Source: Varanus komodoensis (lineage: Eukaryota > Chordata > Lepidosauria > Squamata > Varanidae). From it: a stretch of DNA of 64,000 nt. Position 1 is the stretch's first letter. Each line of letters begins with the position of its first letter. Below, piece by piece: positions 1 through 11,632 of this stretch. The notes under the pieces were generated by a model. That model was not told the DNA's origin. It searched no databases and worked only from the letters and a program-made list of their open reading frames with translations. The DNA lies in contig NW_025335568.1 of NCBI RefSeq assembly GCF_004798865.1, positions 27,915,344 to 27,979,343 on the forward strand. The letters run 5' to 3'. Made by a program: the position numbers and the translations under genes.

Positions 1-41
1 AAGAAATCATTTTCTCCCCACCCTGAAACCATCTTAAAGAG

Positions 42-61
42 TTTTTCTTTCTTTCTTTCTT
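42..61 (+). repeat. (CTTT)n microsatellite
   Basis: About four CTTT units in a row. Confidence 0.8.
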
Positions 62-603
62 GTGGGAGCAATTCAAAGCCCTCTTGCAGCCAAGATATCA
101 CCCCATTGTGTGGCGTGAGGCAGCCTGAGCCTGCCCATTCCCTAGTTCAAGGCCCCATTCCAACCTTTTTCCTACTGGGATCCAAGCAGATCCTTGGAGT
201 TAATTATTTATATCCCGCTCCTCAGGAAAAAAATGGCTTTCAAGGAGGCCAGTAAAAAATGACAGTCTTGGCCCACATGCTTACAATCTAACAAGATAAG
301 GTAAAAGGAATGTGGAGGGAAGAGGAAGACTTAAGCAGATAGTCAGCAGGCTGTTGCAAGAGATCCATTCCCCTTCTCATCTTCCAAGGAGGTTCAGTCC
401 AACTAGAGCAGACCCTGATCTTATCCTTGCCTGCTTTCACCTCCAACATCCTTAGCAAGTTCTCTCAACTCAGATTTGAGCCTGCCACACTGAATACATT
501 AAACTGTGGCATACAAGATTCAGACCATTATTTCATATAGTCCCATTCTGTCCGGTCTGATTGCTGTTGTTTGCTATTCAAGGTCTCAGAAAATGATCTT
601 TTC
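62..603. other. No gene or clear repeat
   Basis: AT-rich single-copy-looking DNA. Around 200-310 there is wording reminiscent of LINE 3' UTRs (TTTATATCCCGC, TTACAATCTAA), too weak to call. Confidence 0.5.
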
Positions 604-703
604 TAGCCTGCTATCTATGACCTCCCTGCAGGAGTGCTAAGGGACCGAACTTGAGATCTACTGCATGCAAAACACCTACTCTTCCACTGAGACATGGGCC
701 CAG
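604..703 (-). mobile_element. tRNA-derived SINE fragment
   Basis: On the reverse strand it reads GGGCCCATGTCTCAGTGGAA, then a diverged GCATGCAGTAGATCTCAAGT. This is the tRNA-like head (A and B box region) of the common reptilian SINE that begins GGGCCATAGCTCAGTGG. The same family occurs with a longer body at 41385-41562. Confidence 0.6.
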
Positions 704-3700
704 CCCTAGTTCTGTTCGGATAGTTCTTTAATGGTCCCTCAATCCAGAAGGGTGTGACTTCTGTCCTGAGATCCATGTGCACAAAGGGCACTGTATCCCT
801 TACCCCTAACAGACTCTAGATAAAACATAACATGGACACATGGACAGAATTGTATTATATGCTGTCAGTTTGCTATGGAAGGTATCCTCTTTTGGAAGAT
901 ATTCCCCTTTTTTCCTGCAGTCCACCAGCTGTCCCCAAATCTACTCAAAAAGGTTTAGGAGATACACCAGAATACATATGGCATGTGAGGGAAAGGGGAC
1001 ATAAGGGGGAAGATAGATTGGGGAAGCCATATCATGCAGCCAGACACAACTTGAGGGTTCTGCCAATCCATAGTTCCCAGCATCGGTTCTGACGAATATC
1101 ACAAAACAGTGGATAAATGTTATCAGGTTTTACGCAGTTCAGAAAATGCCTTAATGTATACTGTCAGATGGAACGGGTACCCTAAATTCAGGTCTCCCAT
1201 CTTTCCAAAAGAGCAATCTCTATTTTAAAACCTGGCAGCTTTAACTAATGTTTGGGTAAATAGGCCTGCTCAGATATACATATGTGGGAATGTCACTGTA
1301 GACCTCTGATTCAGAGAAAAGTGCAACTGAGTTGTAATAGTTACAGGATTCAGATACATAAAATGACAGTTATAAAACAATTCCCAAATTTAAAATACCA
1401 CAGGAATAATAAACTGTCACACAGTTTTGGAAAAATGCCTATTTACATTTCTAGTGCAAAACTGACATTTTCTTAAGGTAGCAAAATTTCATCACTTATT
1501 GAATCATCACAGAAAATGATGTAAATATTTTCAAAACTTGAAAACAAAAATATAGTCTTAATGATGAACAACTTCTGCTCTGAACTTCTTGACAAGCTAA
1601 AGTTAGCAAGAAACATGCAAATGAAAAACAGAGCATCGCAAACACAATGGGTGATCAGCAAGGTCCTTTAAAGTCCTTGTGTTTGTTACACAGTTTACCA
1701 GATGGCTGCACCTTTAATATCTTTCTGAGGTGCTGACTTGCATTGCATCATTCTGTCAGGGAACTGAAATGGCTGCTCATTTGATTTCTTTTTGAAGATT
1801 TTCCCATGGTATTTTCACTTTTCTAAGTGTCAAATTCAGGAAACTCTTGGGTTAGCCCTATCTTTAATATTATATTCTGCAAATAAAAAGAAACTACAAA
1901 AAGGACACCTACCTGCAAAGAGAAGCAAGTAGGAAGTGAAGGTTATTCCTCTTTAGGGAAAGGATCTTGCAGAAATGTTGTGCCTGAACACAATTTTTCT
2001 ACCTCATTTAAAGCTCTACCTCATTTAAACAGGAGTTTGCTATGAAAAGCATGTCAGAAAAGGGGGAAGTAGTTCATAGTTATTGTTTTTCCTCCAGTAA
2101 TGAGTGAGAATTTTCTAGACCTTTTATACAGGAACAAGCAGTCTCTGTTCCAAATGTACCACCCATGTTGATGATAAGTGCAGTGACTTCTTGGGTAAAC
2201 CATTTAGAGTAGCCTGTGATATATTAACATATTCATATGTTCAGATAAGCTACAAATGTGCTTTTAAATACATTGCAGAGAAAGGGTGTTGTGAGACAAA
2301 GTATATACTGTCAGGGGACCTGGAAAGATACGTGGTGGCGGTGGTGTGTCAGCAAATGTGGAAAAAGCTGACAGGCAGACCCAAGAAGTCATTCAGCCCT
2401 AAACCTTGTTTTCTTTGCCACACTTGAAGGTTTTATTACCTTCCTGTCAGACACTGCAGGTTTGGAATGGAGGGTTTTGCCCTCCCTGCAAATTATCCAT
2501 TTTCCTCTCTCACACATTAAGCGAGTGCTCTGACTTCTGTCAGCTTTCATAATTAAGGTGTGTTTAACTTCTTTACATCTGTGATGCATAAAGGGTGGCG
2601 GGGTGGATTTCAAGGAAAAAGAATGACCTCTGGAAACATTTGCCAAAACTGAAAGCTATACAAAATAGAGATTAAAGGATCAAGAAAAGGTTGAAAATGT
2701 CACTTAGGCAATGTGACAAAGTATTTATTTTTGCAGATATTAAACTTTAAGATAAGCAGTGCTGACTGTAGAAAATTTACATCACAACAAAGTGATCAAA
2801 CACTCTTGTACAGTTTAGTTAATTTTCATGAAAGCCTAAAAGTCTGTGACAAGTTCTTCTCTGAGAACAGATGAGTTCCAGCAGTTGATTTAGAGTGCAT
2901 CATTTAAAACAACACCTCCATCTAGTGGATTTATGACAACAAAAAAAGTCAGTAACATTATACATAGACTTCACTGCAAGTTTTCACGCCTAGGTCTCTT
3001 TGCTAGGGTTTTTCTAACAACTTTTCTAAAAGTAAAAAAAGCATGTCAGGGGAGGTGCTAGGTGCCAAAAAGACCTGGGCCTCAGGCCCAGGGGGGTGGC
3101 GAGGAAGCATGGATTTTCATGTGCTTATTTACATATGCACTAAAGTCTGTGTGGGTGTCTTTGAAAGATCACTTTTCCTAAGGACATCCCTATTGCAAAA
3201 AGGGGGCATAAGGACATAGGAGAGACTATTATGTGAGATGGGGCAGGGCATGCAGGGAGACAGAAGGTAAAGCTCATGTGGACAAAAAGCATGCTAATCC
3301 AGGGATACTTTCCCTTCAAATCATGTTGCTTTTCTTTTCCAGACCTAAGTTGTATCTCCACTTTATTAGTGGTGGCATAAGATCACAAATGAACTACAAC
3401 TGTTTTACGGTCTGAACACATACTCTTATTGATGAAAAATGACTATTAATTAAGCTGCTCTTATTTTCACATTATTTTAAAAACATATAAACCAGCCTTC
3501 ACCAAGAGGTTCATTAACATCATTAAATGAAAACATCCAATATAAAAACCATTCAATTTCACATTAAAAAACAAATTAAACCACAGCAATTCTTCAATCA
3601 GCAAGCCAAACAAAAACATAAACATCAATTTCAGTTTGAAAATAACTTAATATTTAAATTTAAAATTTTAAAATGAACATGGTAAAAGGCATGCACAAAT

Positions 3701-4650
3701 AAAAATGTTATATTTCAGTGCCATAAAGAAAAAAAAGTTGATGAAAATCTCCTCTCCTCTAGAAATTGAGGTACCACACAGAGAAGTTTCTCTCCTTTGC
3801 AAATACATAATGTAGAACTCCCACCAATGAAATTCAGAAAAGGACCTCCTTTGAAGATCTTTGGTTCAGGTAAAGATAGAATGGGAGGAGGTGATTCTTC
3901 TGTATTTGGGCCCCATTTAGGGCTTTAATGTGGTAGATATAGTGAGCAGAACCCTTCCTTTCTTGTGCTAGGCTCCAAAACACCAGACAGTCCTTTACAA
4001 TGCAGATTTTTTTGGCACTTCATAGCTAACAAGACAATCCAGTTCTAAAAGCCCCATTAGCAAGCCGAGCAATAGCCTCTGCTCCTGTAAAGAGTAAATG
4101 AGAGTTGAACCCAAACTGAAAACTTTCCCCCAGTCTTCCACTTTCACTCACACTGCAGGCTCCACCTTTATGGTGGCTCTTGCTGGTGGAGAGCCAGCCT
4201 GCAAGACCCACACAAGTCCTCAAACTGGGTAGTTTGTCTCTCTCCACACCTCATTTCAGGCACAGGGACCTGGAAAGGCAAGAGGTCTCCCTCCCCTCTT
4301 GGGACCCTTCCCACTTCTTCTAAACCATGTCTGCTCTCATGGTCAGCCTGAGAAACCGTGTGCAATGACCTTGATGGGGCTTCAAAGGCTTCTGCCTCTC
4401 TTTGATGTTCCTGGCATTCCATCATCCTCTTCTGCAGTATCCTCCCCTTCAGAATTCAATAAAACAGGCCCTTGGAAAGTCAGCAAACAGTGATTCCCTG
4501 GCCCTCCCAGTGCAATAACCAGCACCTTAAGCTGAACTCCCTAGCAGTTCCTTAAGAACTGGTTTAATATTATTCCATTGTGTTGAACCAGTTGGAAATC
4601 TAGTAAGAACACTTTTTGAAATGTAATGCTTCTGAAACATAATAATAATA
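704..4650. other. No supported gene; AT-rich single-copy-looking DNA
   Basis: Short open frames (up to 86 codons) occur on both strands, but none shows a recognisable domain, a splice context or strand-specific bias. No repeat family was recognised with confidence. Confidence 0.55.
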
Positions 4651-5240
4651 TATGAAAAGCCTTGCTGGATCAGACTACAGGTCCATCCATTCCATTGCTC
4701 TTTCACAGGATCCCTGAAGCAAGATAGATACAAGTGTTGTACCTGTCCAAGCTCCTCAGCAACTGGTGCAGGCAGGCATGATGCTTCTGATAATGAAGGC
4801 TGCACAGAACCACCAAGGTTAGTAGACATTAGTAGCTTCCTCCTCTATGAATTGGTTCAGTCTATTTTAAAGGTGCCCAAATTGGTAGCCATCAGTATTT
4901 CCTGTGGCAATGAATTCAATAGTTTAATTACTGTGTGAAGAAGTACTTCCTTTTATCTGTCTTGAATCTCCCACTAATCAGCTTCATGGGATGTCCTGGG
5001 TTCTAATATTATGGGAGAAGGAGAAAAATATCTTCCTCTCTGCTTTCTCTACATCATGCATACTTTTGAACATCTCTATCACATTCCCACCCCCCCACCC
5101 CCAGTCACCCTTTTGCTAAGCTAAGCCAGTTGTTGTCATTCTTCCCTAATAGGGGAGTTGCTCTTAGTTGCCCTTCTCTTAACTTTTTCAAAATCAGTAA
5201 TCATCCTTTTCAAGTAAGGTGACCAGAACTGTACACTATA
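4651..5240 (-). mobile_element. CR1/L3-type LINE 3' part, old
   Basis: The reverse-strand reading matches the abundant reptilian CR1-L3 3' region. It includes the segment coding for GDMIEV-like RT C-terminal wording, AAGTACTTCTTCACACAGT, a GGACATCCCATGAAGCTGAT-type stretch and a 3' end near CTGATCCAGCAAGGCTTTTC. It is diverged with indels and lacks an open frame. Confidence 0.8.
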
Positions 5241-5307
5241 TATATTGCATTTCCATTATACATTATATATACATCTCACATTACATTACACATTATCCAT
5301 AGTCACT

Positions 5308-5546
5308 GAGAGCCAGTGTGGTGTGGTGGTTAAGAGCATGGGACTGGAACTCAGAGGATCTGGGTTCTAGTCCCCGCTCAGCCATGGAGCAAACTGGGTG
5401 ACTTTGGGCCAGTCACAGACTCTCAGCCCAACCTACCTCACAGGGTTGTTGTTCTGGGGATAAGATGGAGGAGGAGAGATGATGTAAGTTGCCTTGAGCC
5501 CTTTGTAGGAAAAAGGCAGGATATAAATTGCAATAAATAAAAATAC
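5308..5546 (+). mobile_element. MIR-like CORE-SINE, near full length
   Basis: It opens with a tRNA-like head (GAGCCAGTGTGGTGTGGTGG then TTAAGAGC), with B-box-like GGGTTCTAGTCCCCG. The CORE is GTGACTTTGGGCCAGTCAC, then CTACCTCACAGGGTTGTTGT, and the end is L2-like GGATATAAAT...AATAAATAAA. This is the best preserved copy of the family in the window. Confidence 0.88.
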
Positions 5547-6047
5547 AGACTTCTTTAAGTGCCATAATTCCAACAATTCAAACTTCCATCATATGGATCT
5601 ATTCCACAACCTTTTACTCTTTTGTTACATTGTTGGTTGGTTCTTAGTAAAGAACATCACACTCAAAAAAGAAAACAGTAAACATCTGGAGACATGAAGA
5701 AACAGTGAGAATTACTGCATTTGGCTGAAGCAGTCAAAAGCTCAGTTCAGATGAAAACACTAAACCATGCCTTGGTATCACAATAATGAAGTTTAGACTC
5801 ATGTGCTCCTTCTTCCACTGGCTTGCTCCAATTCTCTCTGTCAGTTATTTTTTCCAGCAAATTAAGCTGAATTTTATTATTTATTCTAAAACTTATTTGC
5901 ATGCAAACTATGCTTCAGACAAAGCAGCAAATGATGGCTTTGCTGATATATAGGAGGAAAGCCAGTGCTGTGTTAGGGCAAGGCTATTTCAAGTTACACC
6001 AAGTTCCATTTAATTCATGATCTGAACTATAGTCTCATTAACTAGAG
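5547..6047. other. No gene or repeat recognised
   Basis: AT-rich, no coding support. Confidence 0.5.
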
Positions 6048-6172
6048 CAGCATTCCCTATCCTGCTGCCTTCTGAACATTTGGAGCTATAGATTCCAGCA
6101 TTCCTGGCCATTTCTTGTGCTGGCTGGAGCTGATGATAATTGGAAGGCACCACCTGGCATGGGCCTCTTCAG
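6048..6172 (+). mobile_element. hAT-like foldback element (MITE), diverged
   Basis: The two halves are roughly inverted copies: CTGCTGCCTTCTGAACATTT on the left and AATTGGAAGGCACCACCTGG on the right. The central motif resembles GGCTGGGGCTGATGGGAGTT of a common reptilian palindromic repeat. Related pieces lie at 28353-28488 and 36756-36872. Confidence 0.6.
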
Positions 6173-7899
6173 GGTTGGAGAACCGTTTATACTCCACTGC
6201 AGGCACCTGATGGACCCAGATGTTTTCCTGATTGCGCTTGGAGATTTTCCTACCTTGTGTGCTACTTTGTTGAAGCCCTGGCTGATTTGCAGAATACAGA
6301 AACAGCCTGGACTATTGATATCATTGCTCCTAAGAGTCCTCTTCCTCCTGATGGAGCCCCAAGGGAGAGCTCACAAGAAACTGAGCACAAGAAAGCAGGA
6401 GAGATGTTAGGTATAGCATCTTTGCAGAAGGCACCAGGACAAATCCAATCAAATATGGAAGGAAAAACATTTAAACATATATAAATACCCCCATCACATC
6501 TGCACAGAACAGACCAACAATGCTTCTCCATGCTGTGTGCAACCTATGTCACCAGGGTAATGGAAAGGTAGTTCCAGAATGGCCAGTAGCTCACTGTGAA
6601 CATTTGGTTTTGTTCCTTGCAAGGTTCAGATCCACCTTGATGCAGGTTCCAATACTGGGTTTATCAGAGTGATACAACCTGAACTATTGCTTGCCCAGTT
6701 GCTGCTGCTATTACTAATTTTCAGCTTGCAGATTATGGGGATGTGAAATGTATTCAGACCTAGCTTTTGCCCTCCTTTTGCCATTAAATCAGCCAAGTTG
6801 GGTGATCAATGCCTCTTTGTTTCTTTACTTGGAATCCCAGAAACGTCCATTCCATAGAATGGATGGGACTTGGTGGCTCTATCTACTCTGGCTCTTCTTG
6901 TGTCCTTATTTGTGCACATAGATACAGACATTTAATTAATATTTGTAGAATTACTGACTGATTTAAAAATCACCCAAAATGCTGTCTCAAAGAAAAACTT
7001 CAGTGAAGTCAGCTGCTACATTAAGAGATTATACCAGTCTCAAAGAAAAGGGTACCCCACTCTGCTTCCACAGTCTCTCTCTGCTCCTGCTATCAACTGA
7101 AAGAAATGACATCACTTCTTAAAATACCTAATAAATTAGAAAGCAGAAACATTTCCAGAAACTTTTTCCACATTTTCAGTTCTTCAACATTTAATAATAT
7201 GTTTGAATAGGCAGCTTTCATCCCTAGAAGGTGCTTTATCATATTCTAATATTCCCTATCTATTCCCTTAGCTAGGAGCTGATATAAAAGCAGTGAAAAC
7301 CTCTTTTCTTTTGCTTGTCTTTTTTTGTCAAGTTCCCCACAGTGAGGGCTCTTGCCTCAAACATGTGGTCCTTGCACAGGAAACACCTGTGAGCTGGCTA
7401 TTTATGGAACAGGTGGAAGTGACCCAGAGGCTATGGATGGTTTAAATGGGAATAACACTCTCAGCCCACAAGCCATTGGCTCATGTTAGAAAAGAGGCTG
7501 TTAATTAAAAAAATACATTACTTTGCCATGGTGGTTTGATAAGGCTTGCAACAGGCAACTATAATGTCAAACAGAGATTATTAGAATTTTAGTCAAGAAT
7601 TCACAAATTTTTCAATGTTGGGAACAGCATTTCTCTCACCAGTTTAGAAGATCCATAATAAAACTGTAATGTTTTTACCTGATACAGCTATAGAGTGGAA
7701 TAGAAATGAGATTAATAATAAAAATGAGAGTAATTTTATACAGCCACAATACTCTGTGACTGCAAATCAAGTGGTACAGCCTGCAGGTCCCTGGACAGAG
7801 TAGTGTTCCCAAATGCAGCACTGCAACTGCCCTCATTCGCAGCCAGCATGATGGAAGTTGTGATCAACACATTTGGAGAGCAACAGGCCAGGGAAGGTT
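6173..7899. other. No supported gene
   Basis: Two overlapping short frames at 6117-6484 (97 and 114 codons) lie partly over the foldback repeat and show no known domain. The rest is AT-rich and featureless by eye. Confidence 0.5.
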
Positions 7900-8345
7900 G
7901 GGACAAGGCAATGAGATTTGCCTGCCTCCACAGGCATTCACTGCAATTATTTCATTAGAGGCTCTTCTCCAGCTACCCCTACTATCAAAGATACAGAAGG
8001 CTGCTACACATAAAAAGGGTCCTCTTGGTAGTACCACCCAGATTATGGAATGCTTTTCCCAGAGGGACAAAAAATGTCTGTTCCAGTCTCATTTTGCTTC
8101 TGATGAGAGAAGCAAAATTTATTTCTCCAGGATTTATATTTGCTTAATTTAATTAATTCTATTCTATCTCTATTCATAGTTTTACTTCCTAAACTCACTT
8201 CCTGCCCATGTTCTGATCCAGATTTATTCTTTCTTTAAAAAAAAAAAAAAGCTTGATCTTGATGTATTATGTATCTTCTTCTTCCTTTTGTTCCTTTATT
8301 TGGTTATTTCAAATAAAATAAAGTAAAATAATAACATAAAATAAG
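7900..8345 (+). mobile_element. Diverged L2-like LINE 3' portion with A/T-rich tail
   Basis: The stretch TACCACCCAGATTATGGAAT then GCTTTTCCCAGAGG corresponds to the PKLWNALPRE region of L2-type RT seen intact at 24934-24963. An A-rich run (8238-8251) and AAATAAAATAAAG-type sequence follow. It is highly diverged. Confidence 0.5.
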
Positions 8346-8459
8346 ATAGTAAAAAACATGCACAATTGCTAGCAGTGTGAATGGTGTCATGTCTAGCTTG
8401 TCCCTATGATATTAGTAGTTTGCTTACACAAGATAGGTTCAAAAACTCTGATCACTTAA

Positions 8460-8625
8460 CATACTAAGGCTGGGTATAGTCAGGTTCAAATCCCATAGAA
8501 CCATCAACTTCACTAGTGTGTCAGCCAATATGTCTCAGTCAAACATTCACAGAATTGTCATGAGAATTAAATGGGACAGAATGCATACCACCATATACTT
8601 TGACTCAGTTCATACATAACAGTGG
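8460..8625 (+). mobile_element. Diverged MIR-like SINE fragment
   Basis: Wording such as GGTTCAAATCCCATAG, GTCTCAGTCAAACATTCACA and GAATTGTCATGAGAATTAAA matches the CORE-SINE body loosely. Confidence 0.45.
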
Positions 8626-8649
8626 CAAATTAACTCCAACAATTAATGG

Positions 8650-9537
8650 AATGGGTGAGGGCTAATAACTGAAACTGAACCCATCCAAGAGTGAGATGCT
8701 GCTAGTGTATGGTTCTTCTAACAGGATGATGGGTGCTCAGCCTGTTCTGATTGGACCACACTCCTCTGAAGGAGCAGCTTTGTATGTTGAGGTTCCCCTG
8801 GAACAATCTTTGTCATTTGAGGGTCAGATGCTTTCTGCTAAATCCAGTTAGTGGCCCAGTTACACTCCTATCTGGACAAGGATAACCTGTCTTAGTATGC
8901 TATGCTCTAGTAACCTCCAAATTAGGTTGCTGAAGTCCACTTTATGCACCTGAAGACTGCTCAGAAGCTTCAGCTTGTGCAAAATGTGGTAGCAGCCAGA
9001 TTGAAAAGAGTGACAAGTTGAAATATATATCACCCATCCTATCCTGCTTGCATGATAGTGTTGCAAGCCTGATTCAAGGTCTTGGTTTTGATCTCTAAAG
9101 TCTTACATGGCTCAGGACAGCAACACCTGATGGAGCACCTCTTCTGGCATATACCTACCTGTAGACAACATTAAACATATATGACCTTCCTCCAAGTGCT
9201 CGTCCAAGGAAAGCTTGGGAGCAGCAACAAGACAAAGGGCTTCTTTGTGGCAGACCAGTTAAGGGATGCTCTTCCCTGTGAGCCCAACCCGGCACTGATT
9301 TTTTTCAGCACTAGGCTAAAATCTTCATCTCTAAGGCATTTGACAGCCTATGATGAGGCATCAGGTGCCTGATTTTTCTTGTTCTTGATTGTTTAAAATT
9401 GTTTTAGATATAAGTGTGTCTCTGTGTGTCCTGTGTATAAATATATGGGTTTTTAATTGTATTTTTGTCTCTGCAAACTGCCCAGAGAGCTTTGGGTTTG
9501 AGGAAGAATAGAAACAGTAATTGAAATAATAAAACGT
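8650..9537 (+). mobile_element. L2-like LINE, diverged, 3' 0.9 kb
   Basis: It begins in the LNP.K.E.LLV region (AACCCATCCAAGAGTGAGAT), passes the QLVQN.VAARL region (CAGCTTGTGCAAAATGTGGT) and ends with CTGCCCAGAGAGCTTTGGGT and GAAATAATAAA. It belongs to the same clade as 23683-25225 but a different, older subfamily. The frame is broken at several places. Confidence 0.78.
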
Positions 9538-11039
9538 GTTTCCATGCTACAGCTTTTATGGGGGTTCATCAAAAGCAACAATCTGGTCTCTCCTTAAGGC
9601 GTACCAGACAGCAGGCTTCTCCAACTGGTACCCTCTGATTGTACTGGACTAGTGGATCCCAAACTGCTAAGACTGTTCTTCCATGGACTGGGAATGAACT
9701 ACTGGGATTGTGGATGGATAGATTAAAAAAACACTTGCCATACATTATATATAGCATAATGCATCCTTTAATTTTTCTGCTTTGGTTATATTAATTTAGC
9801 TGAAGACCTAGTTTCAATATCACAACATACTATTTCACAATAAAGTATGTGGGGAAGAAAGGTAGGGCTTACAATTTCTACTCTTGCCAGTTTCTCACAG
9901 TTTATTTCAGTAGGATTTTTAAGCAGCTAAAGATCTGCTGGGTCAGACCTTTGCTTGCAAAGTGTTAAAAGCAGGCACAAACAGACTATAAAAAAGCATC
10001 TCAAGACTGCAAAATGCCTTGCTGCCCCCCACCTCCTTGCCTACCCCCTTTTATTCTGAGCATATATTCTTCTGTTTTCTTGAACTCTAATGATAATGAG
10101 TGAAGCTTCACAAATGGAAGACACAACCTTCATAATTAGTTGAGCCAAAGTGTTGAAGCGAATGAAATGAGGCTTGTTGGCTCTAACACCGGGGACACAG
10201 AAGCTTGTCTGTCTGGAGCATTCCCCACAGTTCTTCATCTGTGGTGCTCTTCCCACAAACACTGGTCACCTGCTGAGAGTTTGAATTGAATTGAGTTACA
10301 TTATAATTGGATTTTCCTAAGGCAGTGAATTAGCATTTTCCATGATCTCACCCTTATTAGCCAAATCACTAATCAGGAGTAGCACGGTTACCCTGTCTGC
10401 TAGTTAAATTATCTACTGCTATCATAGCTGTTTAAGCCAACTTCCTACCCACGCACAGAAAGCAATCTTTCCCATCTCCCTTTAAAGGATACTCACATTA
10501 TTCTCCCACGGCTAAAATTGCAGCATAAGTTTAACTTGCACACGTTTATTTTAAAAACAGATACACTCTGGAGGATTATCAACTTGAAGGCTTGTACAGG
10601 TTCCATTTTATTTTCTGATAAGGTCAGGGTGATTTGTCCCCCTGAAAACTAATGTAAAAATGAAACTGTTGAGCAAATCAGTTTAATTGAAAAGAACTCT
10701 CTAGCCTTGAATTGTATTCTATTGTGGCTCAAATACTTAATGCACTTATCTCTTAAGATCATTATTTTAATGCTACCATCTCTGGAACCCAAATGAGCTT
10801 GTATGTACATAGGAATCATTCCTAGTATATTCACTATAAATATGAATATGTGAATACATATTTTCCAAAGTTCTCAGATGGACCCTTATTTGATGGCTGG
10901 GGCATGTTGTAATGTATTGCTGTGTAAAGTTAGATTTCTAGTAAGCAGTTGCTGTGAAAAAAGCAAAGACTCATGTTAGGCATAATTAGGAAATGAACCA
11001 AAAATAAAACTGCTGAGATCATACTCCTCCCTTGTACAA
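9538..11039. other. No supported gene
   Basis: AT-rich. A 73-codon minus frame at 10041-10262 has no recognised domain or good splice context. Confidence 0.5.
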
Positions 11040-11632
11040 ATGTTTAGTGTGACCACACTTAGAATATTGCATGTAGTTCTGGTCCCTGCACCTTAAAAAG
11101 GACATTATTGAGTTGGGAAAAGTGCACAGAAGAGCAACAGAAATGATTAAGGAGTGTGGGGCAACTCCAATCCTATAGGAACAGTTCCAACAGCTGTTAA
11201 GCCTAGAAAACAGGTGAGAGGAGGCATGATAGAGGTATTCAAAATCATGCATAAAATGGAGATTCTCTTTCCCCCGGCATAATGCTAGAACCCAGGGTCA
11301 TCCCATTAACTTGACTGGTGGGGGATTCAGAGGAAAGAAAGTACTTCTTTGCAGAGCACATAGTTTAACTATGGAATTCACTGCCACAGGAAGCAGTGAT
11401 GGCCAGCAATTTTGATGGCTTTAAAAGAGATTGCACCAATTTTTAGAGCTTATTAGTGGCTACTAGTCTTGCTATGTATCAGAGGTATGCCTACCTAAAT
11501 ACCTCAGAAGACTGGGAACTGCTGCACCATACCCTGCTTGAGGGCCACTGGTTTATGATCATATGAAGGGAGTGCTGGATTGGATGGACCACTGGTCTGA
11601 AAAAAAATGGCTTTACTTATGTTCATATATGC
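11040..11632 (+). mobile_element. CR1/L3-type LINE 3' part, old
   Basis: Plus-strand counterpart of 4651-5240. It contains GTAGTTCTGGTCCCTGCACC, GAGTTGGGAAAAGTGCACAG, AAAGTACTTCTTTGCAGAGC and GGATTGGATGGACCACTGGT, matching the RT C-terminus and 3' end of the reptilian CR1-L3 family. Diverged, no open frame. Confidence 0.8.
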